A DNA stretch of 64,000 nt from the NCBI RefSeq assembly GCF_004102745.1, contig NZ_RLII01000020.1:1-64000 (forward strand), given 5' to 3'. This DNA is from Acetivibrio mesophilus (GTDB taxonomy: Bacteria; Bacillota; Clostridia; Acetivibrionales; Acetivibrionaceae). Positions within the stretch are counted from its first letter, which is position 1; each line of letters starts with the position of its first letter. The notes below the pieces were generated by a model. It made no database searches. It had not been told where the DNA came from and saw only the letters and a list, made by a program, of their open reading frames with translations. A program made the position numbers and the translations under genes. This document shows positions 53,118-61,161 of this stretch, piece by piece.

Positions 53118-54239
53118 TTATTTAATATAGTCTAATGGATTGGTCACATTTCCGTCTATTCGCACTTCAAAATGCAGATGTGTTCCGGTAGACGTTCCGG
53201 TACTGCCGGCTTGGGCTATCGTTTGACCTTTTCTAACTTTGTCACCGTTATTGACAAGAAGTTTGCTGCAATGAGCATATAGCGTAGTTATTCCGCCACC
53301 GTGATCGACAATGACGGTATAGCCATATCCATCCTGCCAGCCTGAAAAAATAACGATCCCGTTATTTGCAGCCACTATTGAAGCTCCATAAGACGCATCA
53401 ATGTCCACACCGGTATGCATCTTGTACTTTTTAAATACCGGATGAAGTCTCATTCCATAACCAGAATCTATTGTTTTAGAACTTGGTACCGGCCACACCA
53501 TTGTACCGCCGGCATAGTTTTTACCGCCCTTGGCGCTTCTTCTAATTTGATCTGCAATTTGACAGGATTGTTCAATCAGCTTATCTTCCTGCTCTTCTAA
53601 ACGTTTGATCTCTTCATTCCGCTCCTTAATGCGGTTCTCCAGACCGTTTCTGGATGCAATCAATGAATCAATGCTATTTTTCTTTTTAATTAATTCAGTT
53701 TGCTTAACATTCTTTACATATTGAACTAACTGCTGTTTGTATGTAAGATCTTTCTTAATATCTTGAACTTCTTTTACAATTTCCTTATCCTTTTTAGCAA
53801 CTGACGAAATTATCTCAAGTCTTTCAAAAAAATTAATCAAATTCTCCGAATCGGCTAGTACATCTAAATATGAAACATATGAATTTTTGTACATCGCCAC
53901 GAGGCGCTCTTCAAAGGCTTCTATGTGTTTGCCATACCTTTCTTCCGTATCCTTTAATGAATCCTCATAGCTTGCTATTTCCCTGTCTAACGCTTCTAAT
54001 TCTGAGACTAAGTCTTGATACTCTGCGTTTACAGTATTCTCGGCATTTATTAATTCTTTCTTTTCACTTTCAAGTTTATCTTTTTCTTTGCGTATCTCAC
54101 TTTTTTGTTTACTAATATTGTCTAATTTGTCGTCAATTTCACTCATTTTATCTTTAATAGAATCATTATCTGCCATAACAGGAAAAATCAAAGCTGCCGT
54201 CAACGCCGTTATCAATGCAATTACAAAAAGCCTTTTCAC
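53118..54239 (-). CDS. Murein hydrolase activator / M23 peptidase with coiled coil
   Basis: A 373-residue secreted protein. A signal peptide (about 1-23) is followed by a long coiled coil (about 25-230, SIKDKMSEIDDKLDNISKQK, then further heptads) as in EnvC/NlpD-type proteins. The C-terminal LytM/M23 domain has HTGVDIDASYGA and THLHFEVRI with the metal histidines and Asp, so it may be an active endopeptidase. GTG 54239 is the start, with AGGAGGAG upstream. It is followed by a terminator. Confidence 0.88.
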   Translation of the reverse strand: MKRLFVIALITALTAALIFPVMADNDSIKDKMSEIDDKLDNISKQKSEIRKEKDKLESEKKELINAENTVNAEYQDLVSELEALDREIASYEDSLKDTEERYGKHIEAFEERLVAMYKNSYVSYLDVLADSENLINFFERLEIISSVAKKDKEIVKEVQDIKKDLTYKQQLVQYVKNVKQTELIKKKNSIDSLIASRNGLENRIKERNEEIKRLEEQEDKLIEQSCQIADQIRRSAKGGKNYAGGTMVWPVPSSKTIDSGYGMRLHPVFKKYKMHTGVDIDASYGASIVAANNGIVIFSGWQDGYGYTVIVDHGGGITTLYAHCSKLLVNNGDKVRKGQTIAQAGSTGTSTGTHLHFEVRIDGNVTNPLDYIK

Positions 54240-54409
54240 TTCTACTCCTCCTGAAGAAACAAAAAATTACGTATTTAATACTCTCTAATATATTATATAG
54301 TCTATTGACCTCATTCTTTTCCTATTATATTCTTATACTATTATTTAAATTTTGTCAACACATTATTAGGAAAATTACTAAAAATTTGCCAGATGTAAAA
54401 TTATTGATT

Positions 54410-55183
54410 CTAATTGAGCCTTGCACCCTCACCTACCGAATAATTAGTCAACACCTCGAAATTCCAATCATAAAAGAATGTTCCCGATAAGGCATTGGGC
54501 ATCGTCGGTGTATCTTCAAAAGCAACAGTTGTGCTATCCTCCTTCAACACCTTAAAGCCTATTAAAGCAAGTACACCACTGCTCTCCGGTTTGTTGCTCT
54601 CCCTATATTTATCTACATCAATATATGCCTTACCGAAATTAATCAGACCTTTTTCATCGTCGTTTGCAACTAATGGGAGTACATTATAATCTGAATTTAC
54701 TAAAATATTGCCATCACTGGGCATCTGTTTATTTTCAAGGGGTTCCCCCGAATCAAGATCTACTGCTTGCAATATGTTGGGGTCATACTTTATATTTACC
54801 TGATAACCCGCAATGTTTGCTATATTGTTCAATATAATCTTTGCTGTGATTATCTCTCCTTTTTTTGCCGTGTTCCTGTCTAGCACAATTCGAATATCAG
54901 CGGCATTTAGATTGCCAGTTAATTCCTCATTATTTGTGGGCTCTGATGTCTGATTTAAAACATCTGTATTATTATCCGGAGATGGATCTGGTTTTGCAGT
55001 CTCCATTATATCTGGCGATTCCGAATAAACAGGCTCTTTGCTTGCGTCATTGTCTTTGTTTGCCTCTATAGATGCTGTTGGATCAGCAGTTTTAGACTCT
55101 CTTCCGGTTGTACTGCAACTACACAGAATTGACACTAGCAAAACAGTAATAATCCCTATCTTTATCAAACTTGATTTTATCAT
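54410..55183 (-). CDS. Lipoprotein with a single type II cohesin
   Basis: A 257-residue secreted lipoprotein. The hydrophobic N-terminus ends in LCSC; Cys23 would be the lipidated residue. A low-complexity Asp/Pro/Glu/Thr linker (about 25-95) leads to one cohesin (about 96-250): AGYQVNIKYDPNILQAVD, DGNILVNSDYN, LINFGKAYIDVDKYRES, VLALIGFKVLKEDS and GTFFYDWNFEVL. This is the type II pattern. A cohesin tethered to the membrane could hold a type II-dockerin protein near the cell. It resembles C. thermocellum Cthe_0735 (from memory). The next upstream gene is the multi-cohesin scaffoldin. Confidence 0.88.
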   Translation of the reverse strand: MIKSSLIKIGIITVLLVSILCSCSTTGRESKTADPTASIEANKDNDASKEPVYSESPDIMETAKPDPSPDNNTDVLNQTSEPTNNEELTGNLNAADIRIVLDRNTAKKGEIITAKIILNNIANIAGYQVNIKYDPNILQAVDLDSGEPLENKQMPSDGNILVNSDYNVLPLVANDDEKGLINFGKAYIDVDKYRESNKPESSGVLALIGFKVLKEDSTTVAFEDTPTMPNALSGTFFYDWNFEVLTNYSVGEGARLN

Positions 55184-55368
55184 TAATATCTTCCTCCAGT
55201 ATGAGAGTATTCCTTTGCAAATAATTTAAGTAAACGTACTTGATTAATTTTATAACACATTTGATAAATAAATTCAATTACACATTTTTTGATTTCGTTA
55301 TATATTAAAAAACTGCAGGCAGCAATTAGCCACCTGCAGCATTATATTTTTTATTATTCAATAAGCGT

Positions 55369-58300
55369 TTAGTTGATGCTATTAGGCTGTATTATTGAAT
55401 AATCGTTTACTTGATTGCCATACCAGTCAAACAAATATGTTCCTGAGAGACTACCCGGCATTGCAACTGATTCTTTAAAGCTTATTTTTGTAGCTTCAGC
55501 CTTTAATACCTTAAAGTATATTTCTCCTAAAACTCCAGTATCTTCGGGAACACCATTTATCCTATAGTCATTCATAAACGCATATGCCCTTGAGAAGTTC
55601 AATACTCCCTTTGTCAGATCATGCGAAGTAATATTTGTAGGGCTATATTCGCTGTTCTGGAGCAATTTGCTGTTCTCAAAAGCAGTCCTCTTAGAATACT
55701 CAACTCCAGTCTTAGAATTAACAGGCTGCAATACATTTGGATCATAAACTATATTTACCTGATAACCAGATAGATTTTTTACATTGTTTACTCTTACTGT
55801 AGCCTTTATTAATTCTCCAACTGCTGCTTTATTCTTATCTAAATCCAGTGCAATATAGCTATTTGCTACAACACCGCTGTCATTGATAGGTTCAGGCTGA
55901 ATAACCTCATAGTCTGACTTCAACTCGCCATACCAATCAAACAAATATGTTCCTGAAATGCTTCCCGGCATTGAAATTTCATCTTTACTAAAGCTGATAG
56001 ATGTCTTCTCGTTTTTCAATACCTTAAAGCCGATTTCACCCAAAATACCTGTTTCTTCTGCCTTACCGCTCATTCTATAATCATTCATAAATGCGTATCC
56101 CTGAGCAAAAACCAATATACCCTGTGACAGTTTATGTGAAGCTATGGATGTTGCACCATATTCACTGTTTACAATCAGCTGGCCATTTGCAAACGGAGTT
56201 CTTGCAGTATATGCTGCTCCGGTATTTGGGTTAACCGGTTGCAATACCTTAGGGTCATACTTGATATTTAACTGATAACCGGAGAAGTTCTTTATATCAT
56301 TTATTTTTACTGTTGCCTTTATGATATCACCAACTGAAGCATTATTCTTATCAAGCTCCAATTTAATATAGCTGTTTGTCGATACCGGTGAAGTTGGTTT
56401 CGGTGTTATCGGTGTTGCTGTAGGAGTCGCTGAAGGTGTAGGTTGCTCAGATTGAGATATTTTTATCACACCTGGATTCACCACTTTGTAGCCTGATACC
56501 AATTCTCCATTCCAGTCAAACAAGAACGTTCCCAATATACTTGATGGCATTGCAACGGAGTTTTCAAATCCAATATAAGTATCCTGCTGTTTAAGAACCT
56601 TAAAGCCAATTACAGCTAATGTACCGGTCTCTTCCGGATTATTTGCGAGTTTATATGCATCTAAATAAGCATAGGACTTACCAAAGTTTAATATACCCTC
56701 AGAGGTATTGTTTGCGACTGCTGATACAACACCATATTCAGTGTTTATAAGAATTGTTCCGTCAGCAGGCATTGTCCTAGCCGATATTGCTTCTCCAGTA
56801 ACAGGATTTATAGCTTGAAGCACTGAAGGATCATATTTTATATTTACCTGATAAGCTGCAAAATTATTGATATTACTAATGTTAACTGTAGCATTGATTA
56901 TATCCCCAACTTTTGCTTGGTTTTTGTCCAACTTAAGCTCTATTTGTCCTCCAGAAATCGGTGTTTGGGTTGGAGCAACCGTTGGTTTTGGACTAACAGG
57001 TGTTGCTGTTGGTTTAGCAGTCGGCGAAGCTATAGCCGAACCTGTTATCTTAACTAATTCAGGCTGAACAACCATATACTCTGGTATTCTTTCCAAATTC
57101 CAATCAAACAGCATTGTACCGGAAAGGCTGCTTGGCATAGCTATTGAATCTTCAAATCTGATGGCTGCATCACCTGCTTTGAGAGCCTTGAATCCAATAA
57201 CCCCAAGTGTTCCTGTTTTCTCAGGTTTACCGCTGTTTTTATATTCATTAATATAGGTATAAGTTTTTGAGAAATTCAATATACCTTCTGAAGGTTTGTT
57301 AACTGCAATAGAGATTACTCCGTAATCAGAGTTTGCAATCAAAGTACCATCTTTGGGCATAGTATTATCTTTTAAGGGTTCCCCAGTGTCGGGATTTACA
57401 GCCTGCAATAAATCAGGGTTGTATTTAATATTTACCTGAAAAGCGGATAAGCTATCAAAATTGTCAACCTTCACAACTGCTTTGATAATCTCCCCAACTT
57501 TAACTGTGTTCTTATCCAAGTCAATCTCTATTGAACCGTTGGAAACCGGTGAATTTGTAGGTGTAGGTGACACTACCGGTGTTGAAGTAGGCTTTGGTGA
57601 AACCGGTGTATATGAAGGGGTTACCGACTGTTTTGAAATACTGATAGCACCAGCTGGAATTACCTGATAACCCAATACATTGTTTCCATTCCAATCAAAA
57701 ATCATTGTACCTTTAATGCTTCCGGGCATCGCAATTGACTCTGCAAATTCAATAGATGTTGAAGAAGCTGCTTTAAGTGTCTTAAATGCAATTATTGCAA
57801 TTGTACCACCCTTTTCTCCTGCTCTTGAAGCCCTATATTCACCAAGATATGTATAGCACTTTCCAAAATTCAACGTACCTTGTTCCAAATTGTTTGCTAC
57901 TGCTGAAATCACACCATAATCAGGATTTATTAGTATTGTACCGTCCTTTGGCATTGTAGTATTTCCATATGGAGCATTGGTATCAGTATCTATAGGCTGC
58001 AATACTTCAGGGTCATATTTTATATTAAACTGACATCCTGCAATATTGTCAAAGTTATCTGCCTTTATTTCAGCAATTATTATATCGCCTACAAAAGCAG
58101 AATTCTTATTCAAATCCATTTTTATGGTTCCATTGGATGGCGAAATTGACGGTGAAGGATTTACTACAGAAGAATTTATAATTCCAGACTGAACTACAGT
58201 ATAGTCTGAAATAACATTGCCGTTCCAGTCAAACAGCATTGTACCGGAAAGGCTGTTTGGCATTGAAGGTGTGTTTTCAAACTTTACGGTTGTAGGCTGT

Positions 58301-58770
58301 GCCTTAAGTACCTTAAAGCCTATTTCCGCCAAGACACCTGTCTCTTCCGGTGAATTACTGAGTCTGTAATCATTGAGATAGGAATATGCTTTTCCAAAGT
58401 TCAAAATACCTTCTTCGATTTTATTTAAAACACCGGATAATGCGCTATATTCAGGATTTATCAATAAATTCCCGTTCTTAGGCATTGTAGTTGCTCCTAA
58501 AGGAGACTTTGTATCAGGATTTACTGCCTGCAATACTGTGGGATCATATTTGATGTTTACCTGATATCCGGCAAAATTCTTAATATTACCAATCTTGACA
58601 TAAGCTTTGATTATGTCCCCTACTTGAGCAGTTGTTTTATCAAACTCCAATGATAAGCTGCCACTACTGCTAGCTGACAGAGTACTTGCTGGATATGCAG
58701 ACACAACAAAAGACGAGGTCATTGCCACCAGCATAGCAATAACCAGTATAAAACTTATACCTTTCTTCAT
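55369..58770 (-). CDS. Secreted scaffoldin with six type II cohesins
   Basis: A 1133-residue protein with a signal peptide (about 1-26) and six cohesins at about residues 37-198, 213-378, 411-576, 607-772, 799-962 and 969-1133. Each has the hallmark NIKYDP..LQ (NIVYDP in the sixth), a TMP or TPF/TAF turn, a FGK/FSK/FAQ/FSR segment, GFKVLK-type strand and MPxSxxGT-FDW. Pro/Thr-rich linkers separate most; cohesins 5 and 6 are nearly abutting. There is no dockerin, SLH, sortase motif or C-terminal helix, so it should be free in the medium. The start is ATG 58770 with GGGAGG upstream. It corresponds to Cthe_0736, which has seven cohesins. Confidence 0.92.
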   Translation of the reverse strand: MKKGISFILVIAMLVAMTSSFVVSAYPASTLSASSSGSLSLEFDKTTAQVGDIIKAYVKIGNIKNFAGYQVNIKYDPTVLQAVNPDTKSPLGATTMPKNGNLLINPEYSALSGVLNKIEEGILNFGKAYSYLNDYRLSNSPEETGVLAEIGFKVLKAQPTTVKFENTPSMPNSLSGTMLFDWNGNVISDYTVVQSGIINSSVVNPSPSISPSNGTIKMDLNKNSAFVGDIIIAEIKADNFDNIAGCQFNIKYDPEVLQPIDTDTNAPYGNTTMPKDGTILINPDYGVISAVANNLEQGTLNFGKCYTYLGEYRASRAGEKGGTIAIIAFKTLKAASSTSIEFAESIAMPGSIKGTMIFDWNGNNVLGYQVIPAGAISISKQSVTPSYTPVSPKPTSTPVVSPTPTNSPVSNGSIEIDLDKNTVKVGEIIKAVVKVDNFDSLSAFQVNIKYNPDLLQAVNPDTGEPLKDNTMPKDGTLIANSDYGVISIAVNKPSEGILNFSKTYTYINEYKNSGKPEKTGTLGVIGFKALKAGDAAIRFEDSIAMPSSLSGTMLFDWNLERIPEYMVVQPELVKITGSAIASPTAKPTATPVSPKPTVAPTQTPISGGQIELKLDKNQAKVGDIINATVNISNINNFAAYQVNIKYDPSVLQAINPVTGEAISARTMPADGTILINTEYGVVSAVANNTSEGILNFGKSYAYLDAYKLANNPEETGTLAVIGFKVLKQQDTYIGFENSVAMPSSILGTFLFDWNGELVSGYKVVNPGVIKISQSEQPTPSATPTATPITPKPTSPVSTNSYIKLELDKNNASVGDIIKATVKINDIKNFSGYQLNIKYDPKVLQPVNPNTGAAYTARTPFANGQLIVNSEYGATSIASHKLSQGILVFAQGYAFMNDYRMSGKAEETGILGEIGFKVLKNEKTSISFSKDEISMPGSISGTYLFDWYGELKSDYEVIQPEPINDSGVVANSYIALDLDKNKAAVGELIKATVRVNNVKNLSGYQVNIVYDPNVLQPVNSKTGVEYSKRTAFENSKLLQNSEYSPTNITSHDLTKGVLNFSRAYAFMNDYRINGVPEDTGVLGEIYFKVLKAEATKISFKESVAMPGSLSGTYLFDWYGNQVNDYSIIQPNSIN

Positions 58771-58897
58771 ACCATAAAACCTCCCAATTAAAATTATTAT
58801 CTCTATAGGCATTTAAAACGCCCTAACCATAACATACCAATTCTAATATATGTACATTTCGCCCTTGCTTCAGACAAACATATCTTTTACACCAGCT

Positions 58898-58927
58898 ATT
58901 ACAATAATTTAGTGTAAAAAATATCAA
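58898..58927 (-). promoter_or_regulatory. Possible promoter of the six-cohesin gene
   Basis: On the minus strand TTGATA, 18-base spacer, TGTAAT. About 130 bases upstream of the start. No SigI-type element was identified with confidence. Confidence 0.45.
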
Positions 58928-59456
58928 ATATTATCAAATGATTTTTCTCCTCCTTCCTTCAGTAGTAACCAAGAAGCACTGGCATCTAAAGAAAACTTAG
59001 CATGTTATGATATATAACATTTAATTATTTCTCTACACAGCAAAACAAACTATAACAATAGGTTAAATTAGGATACTTACCAACTATTTGCAGGTATTTG
59101 GCATTATTCTGGATTAGTTGCAAATGCTTAACATAGAAATTATACGATTGGAAGAACGTATAGAAGAACGCATTATGAAAAGAGATGAATGTTATAACGT
59201 AGTGTGCATACATTATTTGATGTCTGTTTATCGCAATAATTAATGAGATAAATCAAAGAACAATAAATAAAACTTAAGATTAGCCATTACTGCCGGCAAA
59301 TCAAACTATAGAACAAAAATAAAAAAACTGCATATATTTTAATACACTCAATCAATACTTAACATTAATAGTTCTCCAGAACCAAAACTATTGCGATAAA
59401 AAAACGGAAAAAACATAAAATAATTCACAATATTCAATTTTGCAAATTACTTCAAA

Positions 59457-59497
59457 ATATATAATGAAAATAAAGCACTGTCATCTTCATTATATAT
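59457..59497. repeat. Inverted repeat near the phosphopantetheinyl transferase 3' end
   Basis: ATATATAATGAA (59457-59468) and TTCATTATATAT (59486-59497) pair perfectly around a 17-base loop, about 36 bases after the minus-strand stop at 59533. It may be a terminator, although the T-run is weak. Confidence 0.45.
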
Positions 59498-59532
59498 GAT
59501 ATTTAATTGTGTTTCAAGAATTTTTAAGCATT

Positions 59533-60225
59533 TCAATATGAAAATAAATATTCAAAAACCTCTTCAAAACTTTTAATATGTATCCCCTCCGGAAATTGCG
59601 ATTCCATAGAACATACAGCAAGCTTGTATTCTCTATCAATATCATATTTTTTAAAGAAATAGTTTGCCTGCTCGCTTTCTGCTGTGAAAATAATGTTCTC
59701 GTTCTCAATTCTAAAAGAAAACGAATTCAGAGGAAGTGAAAGTCCTCTTCCATCTGCTTTTATATAGCTTTCTTTCAGTGTCCACAGATCAAAAAAGTAC
59801 TCTATTTTTTCATCTTCTTTCTTTGAAAAAAGGTCATCAGCCTCTTCCTTTGAAAAAAATCTTTTTGCAATATTTAAATCAATCTCTTTTATTTTCTCTA
59901 CATCAATTCCAACAGCCTTAGACCCTGCCGCGCATACTACCCAACTTCCCGAATGGGAAAGATTAAAATGAAAATCCTCATAGTCTTCAAGATAAGGCTT
60001 CCCATAAGCTGTCCTATTAAATTTTATAGATTCATTCTTTATCCCAAGCTTAAAACGGACAACGGCTCTAATTAAAATCTCTGCAGTTAAAGACATTAAT
60101 GAATCTTCGTACCTTCTAAATCTCTTAATTTTATCCATTTTTTCTTCAGGGAGAAAGCTTAAAGCTCTCTCGTATACATCTTGCTCAATACTATCTTTCA
60201 ACTTGATGCCAAATATCTCTAACAC
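59533..60225 (-). CDS. 4'-phosphopantetheinyl transferase (Sfp type)
   Basis: A 230-residue enzyme that moves phosphopantetheine from CoA to carrier proteins. Motifs are GKPYLEDYEDFHFNLSHSG, VGIDVEKI with the metal Asp, and FFDLWTLKESYIKADGRGL. The Sfp-length, pseudo-dimeric form usually serves nonribosomal peptide, polyketide or lipid carrier proteins; no such cluster lies in this window. GTG 60225 is chosen because AGAGGTGG lies 4-5 bases upstream; longer frames lack a site. Confidence 0.9.
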   Translation of the reverse strand: MLEIFGIKLKDSIEQDVYERALSFLPEEKMDKIKRFRRYEDSLMSLTAEILIRAVVRFKLGIKNESIKFNRTAYGKPYLEDYEDFHFNLSHSGSWVVCAAGSKAVGIDVEKIKEIDLNIAKRFFSKEEADDLFSKKEDEKIEYFFDLWTLKESYIKADGRGLSLPLNSFSFRIENENIIFTAESEQANYFFKKYDIDREYKLAVCSMESQFPEGIHIKSFEEVFEYLFSY

Positions 60226-60401
60226 ATAGCCACCTCTTAAAATCTTTAATGCAGTTTTTTCTTTGCATCTATAATATATTATCAGTTGCTGTAAGTCAAT
60301 TTCTAACACAAATAAATACAGTCACACTTTAATTGGTCCATTAATAATATGTTATTAGCAAAATGCTTCAAGTATTTTAATTCTCAGGGAGGTTACATAT
60401 T

Positions 60402-60527
60402 ATGTCTGAAAAAGGTTTTTTCTGTGGAGCATTCGATGACGATACGATTCTTTGGTTTATAATTCTCTTCCTGTTGCTTTTCTGGTGCTGGTGTGGCTCC
60501 GGATATGACTGCGGTGCTAAGGGCTAA
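60402..60527 (+). CDS. Tiny hydrophobic Cys/Trp-rich protein
   Basis: A 41-residue protein with an acidic start, one hydrophobic helix (DTILWFIILFLLLFWCW) and a Cys/Gly-rich end (CGSGYDCGAKG). GGGAGG lies 9-10 bases before ATG 60402. A related ORF follows at 60566. The pair resembles small membrane proteins of spore-formers such as the YjcZ/SscA group, but homology is not proven. Confidence 0.6.
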   Translation: MSEKGFFCGAFDDDTILWFIILFLLLFWCWCGSGYDCGAKG

Positions 60528-60565
60528 AAACATTCAAATAAAACTAAAAAAAGGAGGTTCATAGG

Positions 60566-60658
60566 ATGTCAGAGAGAAGTTGCTTTAACAACGAGCTAAT
60601 ATGGATAATTATATTAATAATTATCTTCTGCTGTTTGTGTGGCGGTTTCCGCTATTAG
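60566..60658 (+). CDS. Tiny hydrophobic Cys-rich protein, paralogue
   Basis: A 30-residue protein: MSERSCFNNELIWIIILIII then FCCLCGGFRY. AAGGAGG precedes the ATG by about 10 bases. It shares a MSE start, an aliphatic helix and a Cys-Gly end with 60402-60527, suggesting duplication. Role unknown. Confidence 0.55.
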   Translation: MSERSCFNNELIWIIILIIIFCCLCGGFRY

Positions 60659-60692
60659 GAAAAACTCATTGATGGACATAGAACACATCTAA

Positions 60693-60735
60693 AAAAGTCA
60701 AAAGCAAAGGGGCTCAATGCCCCTGACTTTTATTT
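60693..60735. terminator. Bidirectional terminator
   Basis: AGGGGC-TCAAT-GCCCCT core, extended by AAAAGTCA/TGACTTTT outside an asymmetric internal loop. It separates the tiny genes from the minus-strand HMA gene. Confidence 0.7.
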
Positions 60736-60750
60736 ATCACCTTTCTGTTC

Positions 60751-60963
60751 TCACACAACATCATATCCTTGGTCTTCAATGGAATCTTTTATCGTTTCAA
60801 CTTTCACCTTGCTGCTGTCATACTCCACAGTCACTTTTTTCCCTTCTAAGTCAATCTCTACATTATCCACACCATCAAGGTTTCCAACCGCTTTCTTTAT
60901 ACTATTTACACAGTGATTGCAGGACATCCCTTCTACCGCAAGCTTCACAATATCCTTTGGCAT
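60751..60963 (-). CDS. Heavy-metal-associated domain protein (CopZ-like)
   Basis: A 70-residue ferredoxin-fold metal chaperone. The metal site is VEGMSCNHCVNSIKKAV (MxCxxC), followed by VDNVEIDLEGKKVTVEYD. It probably carries copper(I) in the cytoplasm. AAGGAGG precedes ATG 60963. No copper ATPase or CsoR gene is adjacent. Confidence 0.88.
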   Translation of the reverse strand: MPKDIVKLAVEGMSCNHCVNSIKKAVGNLDGVDNVEIDLEGKKVTVEYDSSKVKVETIKDSIEDQGYDVV

Positions 60964-61161
60964 ATTATTTCCTCCTTTGATTCTTAATACTATTATTTTA
61001 CCACCCTTGCATATTATTATATCTTAAGAATATTTCACATCAAGAAATAAAGCATGAAAAATAAAAAATACCCTAATATTTCGGAAATATATTTTATTTT
61101 TATTAATTCTGGTTTATGATTAATAATAAGGCAATCACACTACAAATCGAAGAGGGGCTTT

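Larger units (their letters stand above)
58771..59532. other. Long intergenic region upstream of the scaffoldin
   Basis: A 762-base AT-rich spacer. It holds a possible minus-strand promoter for the scaffoldin (58898-58927) and a perfect 12-base inverted repeat (59457-59497). No convincing ORF or repeat was found. Confidence 0.5.

Noticed and set aside
55369-58770. CRISPR array or simple tandem repeat
   Set aside because: The repetition is at protein level (cohesin modules of about 165 residues) with diverged DNA, not short direct repeats with spacers.
59025-59213. 62-codon minus-strand ORF
   Set aside because: No ribosome site, and an aromatic-rich composition typical of AT-rich spacer DNA.
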